From NCBI GenBank assembly GCA_017514025.1, contig JAFWLB010000002.1, forward strand, positions 126,346-190,345: a stretch of 64,000 nt of DNA, in the 5' to 3' direction. How positions within the stretch are numbered: position 1 is the first letter of the stretch; every line of letters begins with the position of its first letter. This document shows positions 23,954-32,105 of this stretch, one piece after another. Position numbers and translations under genes: made by a program. This DNA comes from Candidatus Saccharimonadota bacterium (GTDB taxonomy: Bacteria > Patescibacteriota > Saccharimonadia > Saccharimonadales > Saccharimonadaceae). Below the pieces are notes generated by a model. It saw nothing but the letters and a program-made list of their open reading frames with translations. It was not told the origin of the DNA and searched no databases.

Positions 23954-24424
23954 ATGAATAAAGATGAATCAATTAGGTTTGCAGCTAGATATCTGGAAGA
24001 CCTGCTGAGTTTTTTTGGGATAAACGTAGCAGTGACATCAACTATTGATGATGAGGTAATACAATTGTCAGTGCCTTCAACATCGTTGAACTCTTTACTA
24101 ATTGGGCGAAATGCAGATAATCTAAGAGCTTTGCAACATGTGGTGTCGATGGCATTAGTTTCGAAAGAGGCGGAGGTGACGAGAGTAAATGTGGACGTGG
24201 CTAATTATAAACGGCAACGTGCGGATAGGATTGCGGAGAAGGCAGAGGGATGGATCGCGAAGGTGCGAAAAACTGGGGAGCCGATGACGATAGATTTGAA
24301 TGCGGCGGATCGGCGAGTGGTGCACAAGGTGGCACAAGATTATTCGGATATTGAGACACATTCAGAGGGGGAAGGAAGAGAGCGGAAGTTAATTATTAGT
24401 CGAATCGGAGTTGCCGAGGATTAA
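23954..24424 (+). CDS. jag: KH-R3H RNA-binding protein (Jag/KhpB-like)
   Basis: 156 aa. A KH-like domain with GRNADNLRALQHVVSMAL and a C-terminal R3H domain with LNAADRRVVHKVAQDY. The N-terminal Jag-N domain is missing, giving the short form. In Firmicutes KhpB binds RNA and affects cell elongation. Standard neighbour of yidC. AAGGAGA precedes the start. Its 3' end overlaps the convergent LCP gene by 36 bp. Confidence 0.93.
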   Translation: MNKDESIRFAARYLEDLLSFFGINVAVTSTIDDEVIQLSVPSTSLNSLLIGRNADNLRALQHVVSMALVSKEAEVTRVNVDVANYKRQRADRIAEKAEGWIAKVRKTGEPMTIDLNAADRRVVHKVAQDYSDIETHSEGEGRERKLIISRIGVAED

Positions 24425-26080
24425 AATAAAGTCGTAGGTGGTGTCAATACCGGCGGGGATAGTTTCGGCGGGCTCTGCGGTGGTATGGTATTTTTCTTCG
24501 AGGAGCTTTTTGGTACCGGGTTTGTCGTTGGTAGTGGTGTAGAGAGTGTATTGGTCGGTGTAGGTGCTGGTCGGGGCGTCGCCAGTGGAAACGTTTTGAT
24601 AGCCGTCTTCGGTGAGAGCGGCTTGTTCGGTGGTAGCGAGGCCAGGAGTTTCGGTGCCATTAAGGACGAGGATAGTGGCGTTTTCGTAGACTTTAGGATC
24701 GCTGGAGAACATTTTAGCAACGTATTCTTGAATAGCGTTGTAGTAGCCGGCACCACCGATAGGAACGACATAGGAAATACCGTTGATGGTAGCGGTGGTC
24801 ATGTAATTTTCGGGCTCGATGAGGGAGACTTGACGCATGTCGTCAAAGTTGAATTCGGAAGTGAAGTGGGCAATGGTTTTGAGCTCGTTGACGGAGAAGT
24901 TGGAGGTGAAATTATTGCCGAGAGTATCAAGGAGGCCGAGAAGATCGGAAACGGATAGATCTTTTTCGAAGACGCGGTCTTTAATACCGATAAGGATTTT
25001 TTGCTGAGAGGCGCCACGGGAGAAATCGCCGCTAGTAGTGCCATGGCGAGCGCGAGCGAGACCGAGAGCTTGCGCACCATCTAAGGTGTAAGGGACACCG
25101 GCTTGGAAGACGGCGCCAGTGTAGGTGTAATCTTCGATGTCTTCGTCGAGAGTGACGGTGACACCACCAAGAATATCAACAATGGAAACGAGGGAGCCCC
25201 AGTTGAGATGGGCATAATATTGAAAATCTATGCCTAAGATATCTCCAACTTCTTGCATAAGGGCTTCGGCGCCGGCTTTGTCATTGTTGCCGTCCATATT
25301 GTTACACCAGTAGATTTCGTTGATTTTGCCAGTGGCTGTGCAGGTGGAAGAGACTTTAAGATCACGAGGTAGAGAAAGCATGGCGAGATCGCCAGTTTCT
25401 TGGTTGAGGCTAATGACCATGATAGAATCGGTGAGCTGAGCACCGTCGTGAGTGCTATCGCCTTCGGTACCTTCCATGTCGTAGCCGCTAGTGCCGAAAG
25501 CGAGAATGTTGGTACGGCCATTTTCGTCAGTTTTTAGAGGGTCATAAGTTTCGGTAAAAAAGTCAAAGATGCTACCTTCGTTGGTCATATTACCAATTTT
25601 GCCGTTGATCCAGAAGACGAAGACGATGGCGGCGATGAGGAGGAGGCTGAGAATAGTAATAATAGTGCGGGTGATGATTTTACGTTTTTTACTGACGGGC
25701 TTTTTTTCTTTTTTCATTTTTTTACCTTTATGGTTGATCGGGTCGGTGGAAGCTTTAAGTTCGCCGGATTGTTCGTCAAAATCAAAAGCTTGGACGGGTT
25801 TCAAAAAATCTTCAACGGAGCTAGTGGGGGTAGGGGTGATAACGGGTTTTTGAGGGGTAGCTTCGACTGGTTTGGCGGCTTTGGCGATTTTAGCGGTTTT
25901 GGCAGTCGGTTTTTTGGCGGGGGATTTTTTAGGAGTGGTTTTGGCGGCGGTAGTTTTGGTAGCTGGTTTTTTGGTGGTCTTAGTAGTTTTGGCTTTAGTT
26001 GTCTTTTGGGATACAGAAGAAGTTGTCGCTGTTTTAGAGCGACGGGAGCTAAGGCCATCGATTGATTTATTTTTATCCAT
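24389..26080 (-). CDS. LytR-CpsA-Psr (LCP) family glycopolymer transferase with histone-H1-like tail
   Basis: 563 aa. LCP enzymes transfer lipid-linked glycopolymers onto peptidoglycan. Order: a cytoplasmic tail of about 130 residues rich in Lys/Thr/Ala/Pro (e.g. KTTAAKTTPKKSPAKKPTAK), one membrane helix (TRTIITILSLLLIAAIVFVF), then the LCP domain with DSIMVISLNQETGDLAMLSL, PRDLKV and GLARARHG, and a C-terminal LytR_C-like part (ATILVLNGTETPGLATT). Likely attaches the polysaccharide made by the 28-48 kb locus (inference). The promoter overlaps that of the divergent LexA-like gene; TATAAT is 8 nt from the ATG. The tail is unusual for the family. Confidence 0.93.
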   Translation of the reverse strand: MDKNKSIDGLSSRRSKTATTSSVSQKTTKAKTTKTTKKPATKTTAAKTTPKKSPAKKPTAKTAKIAKAAKPVEATPQKPVITPTPTSSVEDFLKPVQAFDFDEQSGELKASTDPINHKGKKMKKEKKPVSKKRKIITRTIITILSLLLIAAIVFVFWINGKIGNMTNEGSIFDFFTETYDPLKTDENGRTNILAFGTSGYDMEGTEGDSTHDGAQLTDSIMVISLNQETGDLAMLSLPRDLKVSSTCTATGKINEIYWCNNMDGNNDKAGAEALMQEVGDILGIDFQYYAHLNWGSLVSIVDILGGVTVTLDEDIEDYTYTGAVFQAGVPYTLDGAQALGLARARHGTTSGDFSRGASQQKILIGIKDRVFEKDLSVSDLLGLLDTLGNNFTSNFSVNELKTIAHFTSEFNFDDMRQVSLIEPENYMTTATINGISYVVPIGGAGYYNAIQEYVAKMFSSDPKVYENATILVLNGTETPGLATTEQAALTEDGYQNVSTGDAPTSTYTDQYTLYTTTNDKPGTKKLLEEKYHTTAEPAETIPAGIDTTYDFILILGNSDSTNN

Positions 26081-26118
26081 TGTTTATAATTATAACATAA
26101 TGGTAATGAAGTTGACAA
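26062..26118. promoter_or_regulatory. Bidirectional promoter with overlapping -10 boxes (LCP / LexA-like)
   Basis: Only 19 bp separate the two start codons. Plus: TTGATT (26062-26067), 17 nt, TATAAT (26085-26090), 9 nt to ATG. Minus: TTGTCA (26113-26118), 18 nt, TATAAT (26089-26094), 8 nt to ATG. The -10 boxes share two bases, and each -35 lies inside the other gene. Confidence 0.65.
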
Positions 26119-26426
26119 AAAAACAATTAGCGGTTTTGGAGTTTTTGGAGGATTTTACAGAGAGAGAAGGATATTCGCCTTCGTATCGGGAGATGATGGC
26201 GGGACTGGGGCTAACTTCAGTTTCGGCGGTGGCGGAGCATGTGGATAACTTGGTTGCTAAGGGAGTTTTGCGCAAAGTGCCAGGGGCGGCAAGGTCGCTA
26301 GAGATTTTGGATTACAAACATGAGGAGACGGTGGAGCTATTTCGGGAACGGATGGTGAATTGTTCGGAAGAGAAAAAAGAGATTTTGTTGAAGGCGGCGG
26401 AAATATTGGGGCTAGATTTAGAATAG
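26100..26426 (+). CDS. LexA-like winged-helix DNA-binding protein without peptidase domain
   Basis: 108 aa. The N-terminal domain matches LexA: LTKKQLAVLEFLEDFTEREG, YSPSYREMMAGLGLTSVSAV (helix-turn-helix), KGVLRKVPGAARSLEI. The C-terminal S24 autopeptidase domain of LexA is absent; instead a short helical tail (residues about 75-108) follows. It therefore cannot self-cleave in an SOS response. It is divergent from the LCP gene over a 19-bp promoter, suggesting it regulates itself and LCP. The start is ATG 26100; 26106 is an alternative. Earlier in-frame codons lie inside the LCP gene and are rejected. Confidence 0.85.
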   Translation: MVMKLTKKQLAVLEFLEDFTEREGYSPSYREMMAGLGLTSVSAVAEHVDNLVAKGVLRKVPGAARSLEILDYKHEETVELFRERMVNCSEEKKEILLKAAEILGLDLE

Positions 26427-26442
26427 ATTAGGATAAGGGGAT

Positions 26443-26470
26443 TTGACAGATTGAGCCTAGGTGTTATAAT
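26443..26470 (+). promoter_or_regulatory. Consensus promoter of the 27-kb operon
   Basis: TTGACA (26443-26448), 16 nt, TATAAT (26465-26470); AGGAGAA then precedes the ATG at 26492. One of the best matches to sigma-70 consensus in the window. Confidence 0.75.
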
Positions 26471-26491
26471 GGTATTAGGAGAATAGTCGTT

Positions 26492-27037
26492 ATGGCACAA
26501 GGAAGAAAGCGAAATCGAAAATGGTTATGGATTAGTCTGGGGGTGATTTTGGTGGGGGCAGCGGTGATAATAGGGGTGGTGATTTGGCAGAATAATAATG
26601 GTGGGGGCAAAAATGATGAAGCGGTGATGCCGGAGGCAGAAAAACAGGAGACAGCCCAGACGGAGGCGACGATAGATGCTGAGGTGGTGAATGCACAGGG
26701 AGAGAAACAGAAAGTGGTGCAGTATGAGGGGGAGGATCCGAATACCTTGGAGGAATTGACTGGAGTAGTGACTTATGCGGGAGTGAATGGAGAAAATTTG
26801 ATGGTCAGAGTGAGCATTGACCAGTATTTGACTGAGGGGAGTTGCGAATTGACACTGACGCGAGGGGGTGCTACTATATATAATAGTATAGCCGATATAG
26901 TGGGAGATGTGGCAACTGCTACTTGCAAGGGATTTGATATTCCGGTGGCGGAGCTTGGGGGAGGAGAAGTACAGATAAATATTAATCTAAAAGCGGATGG
27001 TAAGAGTGGGGAAATCCGCGGAGAGGCAAGTATTTGA
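26492..27037 (+). CDS. Membrane-anchored extracytoplasmic protein, unknown function
   Basis: 181 aa. Basic N-terminus (MAQGRKRNRKW), one membrane helix (about 12-33), a Gln/Glu/Ala-rich linker, then a compact domain of about 100 residues with two Cys (GSCELTLTRGG and TATCKGFD) that may form a disulfide. No family recognised. Similar anchored small domains occur in Saccharibacteria next to cell-wall proteins. It shares one base with the next gene (TGATG), so the two are probably translationally coupled. Confidence 0.8.
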   Translation: MAQGRKRNRKWLWISLGVILVGAAVIIGVVIWQNNNGGGKNDEAVMPEAEKQETAQTEATIDAEVVNAQGEKQKVVQYEGEDPNTLEELTGVVTYAGVNGENLMVRVSIDQYLTEGSCELTLTRGGATIYNSIADIVGDVATATCKGFDIPVAELGGGEVQININLKADGKSGEIRGEASI

Positions 27038-28755
27038 TGAAAACACAAAGAAGTAGACAAAATTGGTTTGCGATACTGGGGGTGTTTGTGGCGGTATGTT
27101 TGTTTACTTTCTTAGTGCAGAAGTTTAATGGTGCGAAAGAAGTGGACGCGGCGAATATGGCTGGTTTTGATGCCGGGTACATCATCTCGGACTATCAGAT
27201 GGGGAATTATGGGTCGATGAACGAGAGCCAGATTCAGGCGTTTTTGAAATCCAAGGTGAATTGTAATGATACGGCAACTTGGCAGACAGGGAATAATGTG
27301 GGGCATCTGTCAGAGACAGCGCCATATTCTTGGCATGTGGAGGGGGGGCATTATGTGTGTATGGCGGATGAGAATTTCAACGGGGAAAGTGCAGCGCATA
27401 TTATCTGGCAGGCGGCGCAGGATTACCGGATTAATCCGCAAGTTTTGATTGTGCTTTTGCAAAAAGAGCAGGGACTGGTGACAGATTCTTTCCCGAATAG
27501 CGTGCAATATCGTTCGGCGATGGGGTATGGGTGCCCAGATACGGCAGCCTGCTCGTCTAAGTATTATGGCTTTAAGAATCAGGTGCGAAATGCGGCAGCA
27601 TTGTTTAGAGAAGTACTAGATGGGGGGTGGACGAATTACCCGCTAGGGAATAACTACGTGAGATATAATCCGAATGCGGGATGTGGGGGATCTACGGTGA
27701 ATATTCGGTCGCGGGCGACTTCGGCGCTTTATCGGTATACGCCGTATCAGCCGAATGCGGCAGCTTTATCGTCTTCTTATGGTGGAGGGGATGGATGTTC
27801 GGCGTATGGGAATAGAAATTTTTATAGTTATTTTGAGGATTGGTTTGGGAATATTAAGTGGGATGGGTGGCCGAGTAGTGATGTGATTAATGCCAGCTTG
27901 AATAATGTATCAAATCCGGGGACGGATGTAGGAGTGCAATATCGGACGTATTTGGAACATTATGGTTGGAGGAATTGGACTGATGGGGCAAAGGCGTCGG
28001 GTAGTGTAGGACATTCGGTGCAAGTGGAAGCCTTGCAATTAAAATTGAAAGATAGTTCGCTGGGCGGAATTGAATATCGGACGCATGTAGCTGATGTGGG
28101 CTGGATGGAATACGTGAAAGATGGAGCAATGGCTGGGACTACAGAAACGTCTAAGCAAGTGGAAGCGGTACAGATTCGGCTGACGGGGGATATTGCGCGG
28201 CGGTATGATGTGTATTATCGGGCACATGTAGCAAATAAAGGCTGGATGGATTGGGTAAAAAATGATGAAGTAGCTGGGACTACTGGGCAGTCGTTGCAGG
28301 TAGAAGCGATTCAGGTGAGAATTGTGAAGAAAGATTTGGGATTGGGGCCAGATTATATGGTACATGCGCAGGATTACGGTTGGATGAATTGGGTGAAGGG
28401 CGTTAAGGTGGCTGGGACTACGGGGCAGTCAAAACGATTAGAAGCGATAGAGATTAAATTGCCAAGTGAGTTGTCAGGTAAAGGCGACATTTCTTACCAA
28501 GTTCATGCACAGGATTACGGTTGGATGGACTGGGTAAAGAATGGCGAATCGGCTGGGACTACGGGGCAGTCAAAACGATTAGAAGCGATACGGATAAAGG
28601 CATCCGATGAATTAGCAAAGAGTTACGACGTGTATTATCGTGTGCATGCACAGGATTACGGTTGGATGGACTGGGTAAAGAATGGCGAATCGGCTGGGAC
28701 TACGGGGCAGTCAAAACGATTAGAAGCGGTGCAGATCGAGTTAGTGAAGAAATAG
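27037..28755 (+). CDS. Secreted cell-wall protein: glucosaminidase-like domain plus ChW repeats
   Basis: 572 aa. N-terminal membrane/signal segment (NWFAILGVFVAVCLFTFLVQ). Residues about 45-280 contain DYRINPQVLIVLLQKEQGLV, resembling lysozyme/glucosaminidase-type hydrolases, with several Cys. Residues about 290-572 hold six ChW (clostridial hydrophobic with W) repeats of about 47 aa; a typical unit ends ..GWMDWVKNGESAGTTGQS.. then KRLEAI. ChW repeats are thought to bind the wall or surface partners. The last two repeats are encoded by an 84-bp perfect direct repeat. The start is ATG at 27037, overlapping the previous stop; the TTG just before it is rejected. Confidence 0.88.
   Translation: MKTQRSRQNWFAILGVFVAVCLFTFLVQKFNGAKEVDAANMAGFDAGYIISDYQMGNYGSMNESQIQAFLKSKVNCNDTATWQTGNNVGHLSETAPYSWHVEGGHYVCMADENFNGESAAHIIWQAAQDYRINPQVLIVLLQKEQGLVTDSFPNSVQYRSAMGYGCPDTAACSSKYYGFKNQVRNAAALFREVLDGGWTNYPLGNNYVRYNPNAGCGGSTVNIRSRATSALYRYTPYQPNAAALSSSYGGGDGCSAYGNRNFYSYFEDWFGNIKWDGWPSSDVINASLNNVSNPGTDVGVQYRTYLEHYGWRNWTDGAKASGSVGHSVQVEALQLKLKDSSLGGIEYRTHVADVGWMEYVKDGAMAGTTETSKQVEAVQIRLTGDIARRYDVYYRAHVANKGWMDWVKNDEVAGTTGQSLQVEAIQVRIVKKDLGLGPDYMVHAQDYGWMNWVKGVKVAGTTGQSKRLEAIEIKLPSELSGKGDISYQVHAQDYGWMDWVKNGESAGTTGQSKRLEAIRIKASDELAKSYDVYYRVHAQDYGWMDWVKNGESAGTTGQSKRLEAVQIELVKK
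28504..28587 (+). repeat. 84-bp perfect direct repeat, copy 1
   Basis: Identical to 28645-28728 with a 141-bp (47-codon) period. It encodes the core of a ChW repeat. A diverged third copy starts near 28363. Confidence 0.9.
28645..28728 (+). repeat. 84-bp perfect direct repeat, copy 2
   Basis: Second copy of 28504-28587 in phase, so recombination would change repeat number without breaking the frame. Confidence 0.9.
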
Positions 28756-28764
28756 GATAACCAA

Positions 28765-29934
28765 ATGAAAAATGAGATAAAAAATAAGAAAATAGCTTTT
28801 TACATCAAAAGCGAAGTGCAGTTTTTCTCTTTGGAACCGCTTTTAAAAGAATTAAAAAGAAAAGGTTATAATTTTAAGATTTTGATTCCTAGCTATGAGT
28901 GGGAAAAAGATTATAAAGCGATGACGGAAAAAATAAAGGAATTAGTGAATGGCGGTGGCTACAAGACGGGGATTGTAAACGGGATTTTGAAAGAAAAGTT
29001 TGATCTATATATTACTGCATATAGAGGACCAGAAGTTGACGCTAAGTGTTATTTGAAATACGAATATGGAACTTTGAACGTGAAGCCTATTTCGACAGAT
29101 AAGCCAGAGGTTATGGCGGGTTTTCATGGATTTTTGTGTCAGAGTACGGTGACGGCGGATTATTTTGCGGCGTATGGTAGGACTTTTTTGGTTGATAATT
29201 TAAAGTTTTTGGATAAAAAACGAACAAAAAACCGGGGAAGTAAAAAGAAGGTTTTATTTGCTCCTACATATAATGATGCGGGTGATGCGACTGACTTAGT
29301 GGAAATTGTGAAGAATTTAAAGAGAAAGTATTATGTGATTATCAAAGGACACCACGGAACTACATATCGGAGCGATAAAAAAGCCCAAAAGGACGTACTA
29401 ATGGATATGGCGGATGAGTATTACGGGCCGGAGAAAAATATCGCAGATGTTATGATGGGAGTAGATGTATGTTTGACGGGCAACTCTTCGGTAATTGGCG
29501 AAGCGCTTTATGCCGAGGTGCCTTGTGCGGTTTTTGCGTACGATTTAGATGAATTTTGTTTGCCTGGGATGCATACCACGCAGTATAAAATGGTGCGGGA
29601 CGGGATGTTGCCATATACTGGTGACGTAAAAAAGATAGAAAAAATAATTGAGGCTGCTTTGACGAGAGAATATAAGAAAAAACAGAGAAAGTTGGGGCGA
29701 GAGATTTTGCCTCTGGATAGACGAAATGGCGTGGAGGGATATCTGGAAGTGATTGATTATTTTTTGGATTATGAAAATGTGGAAGATTATGTGGGGTTGC
29801 ATAATTATAAAAATAAGATAATGCAGGAGGAAAAAGAAGAGCTTGATAAGTATAAGGTAATGGTGGACAGTTACAAGAATAGAAAACTATATAAATTGGC
29901 GGGCAAAGTATATAAAATGATGGGAAGGCCGTAA
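28765..29934 (+). CDS. CDP-glycerol glycerophosphotransferase-like enzyme
   Basis: 389 aa. Matches the C-terminal catalytic region of TagF/TarF-type transferases and related GT-B enzymes: KVLFAPTYNDAGDATD, VIIKGHHGTTYRSD, then ADVMMGVDVCLTGNSSVIGE and ALYAEVPCAVFAYD. Such enzymes polymerise or attach glycerol- or ribitol-phosphate in teichoic-acid-like polymers. A helical tail follows residue 330. First gene of the polysaccharide locus, starting 9 nt after the ChW protein stop, so it may be in the same transcript. The substrate is inferred. Confidence 0.75.
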   Translation: MKNEIKNKKIAFYIKSEVQFFSLEPLLKELKRKGYNFKILIPSYEWEKDYKAMTEKIKELVNGGGYKTGIVNGILKEKFDLYITAYRGPEVDAKCYLKYEYGTLNVKPISTDKPEVMAGFHGFLCQSTVTADYFAAYGRTFLVDNLKFLDKKRTKNRGSKKKVLFAPTYNDAGDATDLVEIVKNLKRKYYVIIKGHHGTTYRSDKKAQKDVLMDMADEYYGPEKNIADVMMGVDVCLTGNSSVIGEALYAEVPCAVFAYDLDEFCLPGMHTTQYKMVRDGMLPYTGDVKKIEKIIEAALTREYKKKQRKLGREILPLDRRNGVEGYLEVIDYFLDYENVEDYVGLHNYKNKIMQEEKEELDKYKVMVDSYKNRKLYKLAGKVYKMMGRP

Positions 29935-29935
29935 A

Positions 29936-31030
29936 ATGAAGGTGTTAACTGTATTCGGGACAAGACCCGAAGCCATTAAGATGGCACCGGTGGTGAAGGA
30001 GCTAGAGCGTAGAGATGGGATAGTGTCAGTGGTGTGTATTACGTCTCAACACAGGAGTATGCTTGATCAGGTTTTGGAATGCTTTAAGATTGTGCCGGAT
30101 TATGATTTAGACATTATGAAACCGGAACAAACTTTAAGTTATATTACGGCGGAAGTTTTAGCGGGAATAGAAAAAGTTTTGATAAAGGAGAAGCCGGATT
30201 TGGTTTTGGTGCATGGGGATACGACCACTGCAATGGCGGCGTCGCTTGCAAGTTTTTATCAACAAATTGAGATTGGGCATGTGGAGGCGGGGTTAAGGAC
30301 TTACGATAAGAATTCACCTTTTCCTGAGGAAGTAAATCGTCAGATTATTGATAGAGTAGCGGATTATCTTTTTGCTCCGACTAATGTAAGCAGGAAAAAC
30401 CTTGAAAAAGGGTTGAACAAGGGTCAAAAAATTATAGTTACAGGGAATACTGCGATTGATGCCTTAAAAATGACCATATCGAAAGAGTATAGTCATCCCG
30501 ATTTGGAGTGGGTAAAGGACGGCAAGTTAATTTTGGTTACGGCGCATCGACGGGAGAATTTGGGTGATCCTATGAGGGGAATATTCAAGGCAATAAAAAG
30601 AATTGTCGAAGAGTATCCAGACGTCAAAGTGATTTATCCCGTACATTTGAACAAGAGGGTGCGAGAAGTCGCAAGGGAGATTTTGGGCGATAATGATAGG
30701 ATAAAATTAATCGAACCATTAGATGTGTTGGATTTCCATAATTTTATGGAGCGGGCGTATTTTATTGTATCGGATAGTGGCGGAGTGCAAGAAGAGGCGC
30801 CGTCTTTAGGTAAGCCGGTGCTGGTGATAAGAGATACGACTGAACGGCCAGAAGGAGTTGAGGCTGGTACACTTAAGCTAATAGGGGTCGAAGAGGAAAA
30901 AGTTTATAGGGAAATAAAGAAATTGTTGGAAGACGAGGTGGCTTATAACTTGATGGCGAAGTCGAAGAATCCGTATGGTGACGGTTTTGCAAGTAAAAGA
31001 ATAGTGGATGCTATTTTGAGCGAGAGGTAA
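29936..31030 (+). CDS. wecB: UDP-N-acetylglucosamine 2-epimerase
   Basis: 364 aa. Interconverts UDP-GlcNAc and UDP-ManNAc for surface polymers. Visible: FGTRPEAIKMAPVV at the N-terminus, HGDTTTAMAASLA, GHVEAGLRTYDKNSPFPEE, VTAHRRENLG, and SDSGGVQEEAPSLGKPVLVI. It begins 2 nt after the upstream stop. Its 3' end overlaps the convergent LicD gene by 20 bp. ManNAc is common in teichoic acid linkage units, consistent with the upstream glycerophosphotransferase-like gene. Confidence 0.96.
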   Translation: MKVLTVFGTRPEAIKMAPVVKELERRDGIVSVVCITSQHRSMLDQVLECFKIVPDYDLDIMKPEQTLSYITAEVLAGIEKVLIKEKPDLVLVHGDTTTAMAASLASFYQQIEIGHVEAGLRTYDKNSPFPEEVNRQIIDRVADYLFAPTNVSRKNLEKGLNKGQKIIVTGNTAIDALKMTISKEYSHPDLEWVKDGKLILVTAHRRENLGDPMRGIFKAIKRIVEEYPDVKVIYPVHLNKRVREVAREILGDNDRIKLIEPLDVLDFHNFMERAYFIVSDSGGVQEEAPSLGKPVLVIRDTTERPEGVEAGTLKLIGVEEEKVYREIKKLLEDEVAYNLMAKSKNPYGDGFASKRIVDAILSER

Positions 31031-32048
31031 GATTTTTGACTAAGTCTTTTGCTTTTGAGAAGGGCTTAAGGATGCGATTGCCGAGTTTGTAGCTGGATGA
31101 ACCGCGTAATGCGGCAACATCGTTTTGATATTGTTTGATTTTTGTTTCAAGCTCTAGGCAATAGTTTTTGTATAGTCCGGCTTCGCGGGCACTAGAGATA
31201 CCAAATAAATGATTTTTATAGGAGAGATCTTTTAGCCATTTATCGGTTTTTTGTTTGGAGAAAGAGTCGGAATATTCTTTGCAGGGTTTATCTAGGTCGC
31301 AGAGAGCGTAAAAATTGTGATGGACTAATTGACGTTCGGCTCGGGGTACGTGTTTGACTATTTTGCCATAAGCCGTAGCCAGATCTTGGCTTTGAGCTGA
31401 AGATATGGGGATGGTTGTGTTTTCGAACTTCGCTTCTTTGGGGTCCATAAAGCCTCGGGTGAGATAGGCTGGGCATTTGATGCAGGAGAGATCTGTGCAA
31501 TATTGGGTGGTGCCAAAAGGGTATTTGGTGATAATTTCTTGGCGCCATTTTTTGATTTTCTGGGTGGTTTGGCCGGTAAATGGGCTTAATTCTGGGGCGC
31601 GACTATTGGCAGAGGCTTCAACGATGTAGCGTTTGATTTCGGAAGAGAATCCGGCTCTTTCGTTCGCCTCGTCGGGCAAACCGATGAGAGGAACTATGTC
31701 TAGAAAAACGCCATAGTAGTGGTCGGGAGAGAAGGCGTATGGAGCTTCGATTAGAGTAGTGTTTTTGTTGAAGAATTTACCGCCTAGCTCTGGGAGCTCG
31801 ATGAAAGCGTATGGTTCGGGGAGCTTTTTGGCTATAGTTTTGCGGAATTTTTCAAAATCTTGAATTGGCATAGCGATGTCCATATCGTCATCCCATGGGA
31901 TGAAGCCGTTCCATAGTTCGACGCCCAGGGCGGTGCCGCTAATGGCAAAGAAATGAAGGTGATTTTCTTCACAGAGAGTTTTAAATACTGAATATGTTGC
32001 TAAATTGATTTTTTGAATCTTTTTAACGATAGGATCAATATCGTCCAT
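31011..32048 (-). CDS. LicD-family phosphotransferase
   Basis: 345 aa. LicD proteins add phosphorylcholine or other phospho-substituents to glycans and belong to the nucleotidyltransferase fold. Visible: ISGTALGVELWNGFIPWDDD followed by MDIAMP, the family hallmark, and a Cys cluster (CTDLSCIKCPAY). The C-terminal region is coiled. It is inverted within the polysaccharide locus, with its own leaderless promoter (TATAAT 6 nt upstream). Confidence 0.9.
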   Translation of the reverse strand: MDDIDPIVKKIQKINLATYSVFKTLCEENHLHFFAISGTALGVELWNGFIPWDDDMDIAMPIQDFEKFRKTIAKKLPEPYAFIELPELGGKFFNKNTTLIEAPYAFSPDHYYGVFLDIVPLIGLPDEANERAGFSSEIKRYIVEASANSRAPELSPFTGQTTQKIKKWRQEIITKYPFGTTQYCTDLSCIKCPAYLTRGFMDPKEAKFENTTIPISSAQSQDLATAYGKIVKHVPRAERQLVHHNFYALCDLDKPCKEYSDSFSKQKTDKWLKDLSYKNHLFGISSAREAGLYKNYCLELETKIKQYQNDVAALRGSSSYKLGNRILKPFSKAKDLVKNLTSRSK

Positions 32049-32054
32049 AGCTTT

Positions 32055-32060
32055 ATTATA
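32055..32060 (-). promoter_or_regulatory. -10 box of the licD-like gene, leaderless (N6)
   Basis: TATAAT 6 nt before the ATG at 32048. Confidence 0.6.
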
Positions 32061-32092
32061 CTACCAAAATAGACTTTCGGTGGGTTTTTTGG

Positions 32093-32098
32093 TAAAAT
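32093..32098 (+). promoter_or_regulatory. -10 box of the glycosyltransferase operon (N7)
   Basis: TAAAAT 7 nt before the ATG at 32106; likely start of the 32-40 kb operon. Confidence 0.5.
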
Positions 32099-32105
32099 TG
32101 AAGAG

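Noticed and set aside
24485-26065. Long Gly/Phe-rich frames antisense to the LCP gene
   Set aside because: They mirror the Lys/Ala/Thr codons of the LCP tail and body.
25872-26099. Upstream in-frame extension of the LexA-like gene
   Set aside because: It would run through the promoter and the opposite LCP coding sequence; LexA homology starts at 26106.
28363-28728. CRISPR-like spacing of repeats
   Set aside because: Repeats encode ChW protein units in frame and are 84 bp with no spacer pattern.
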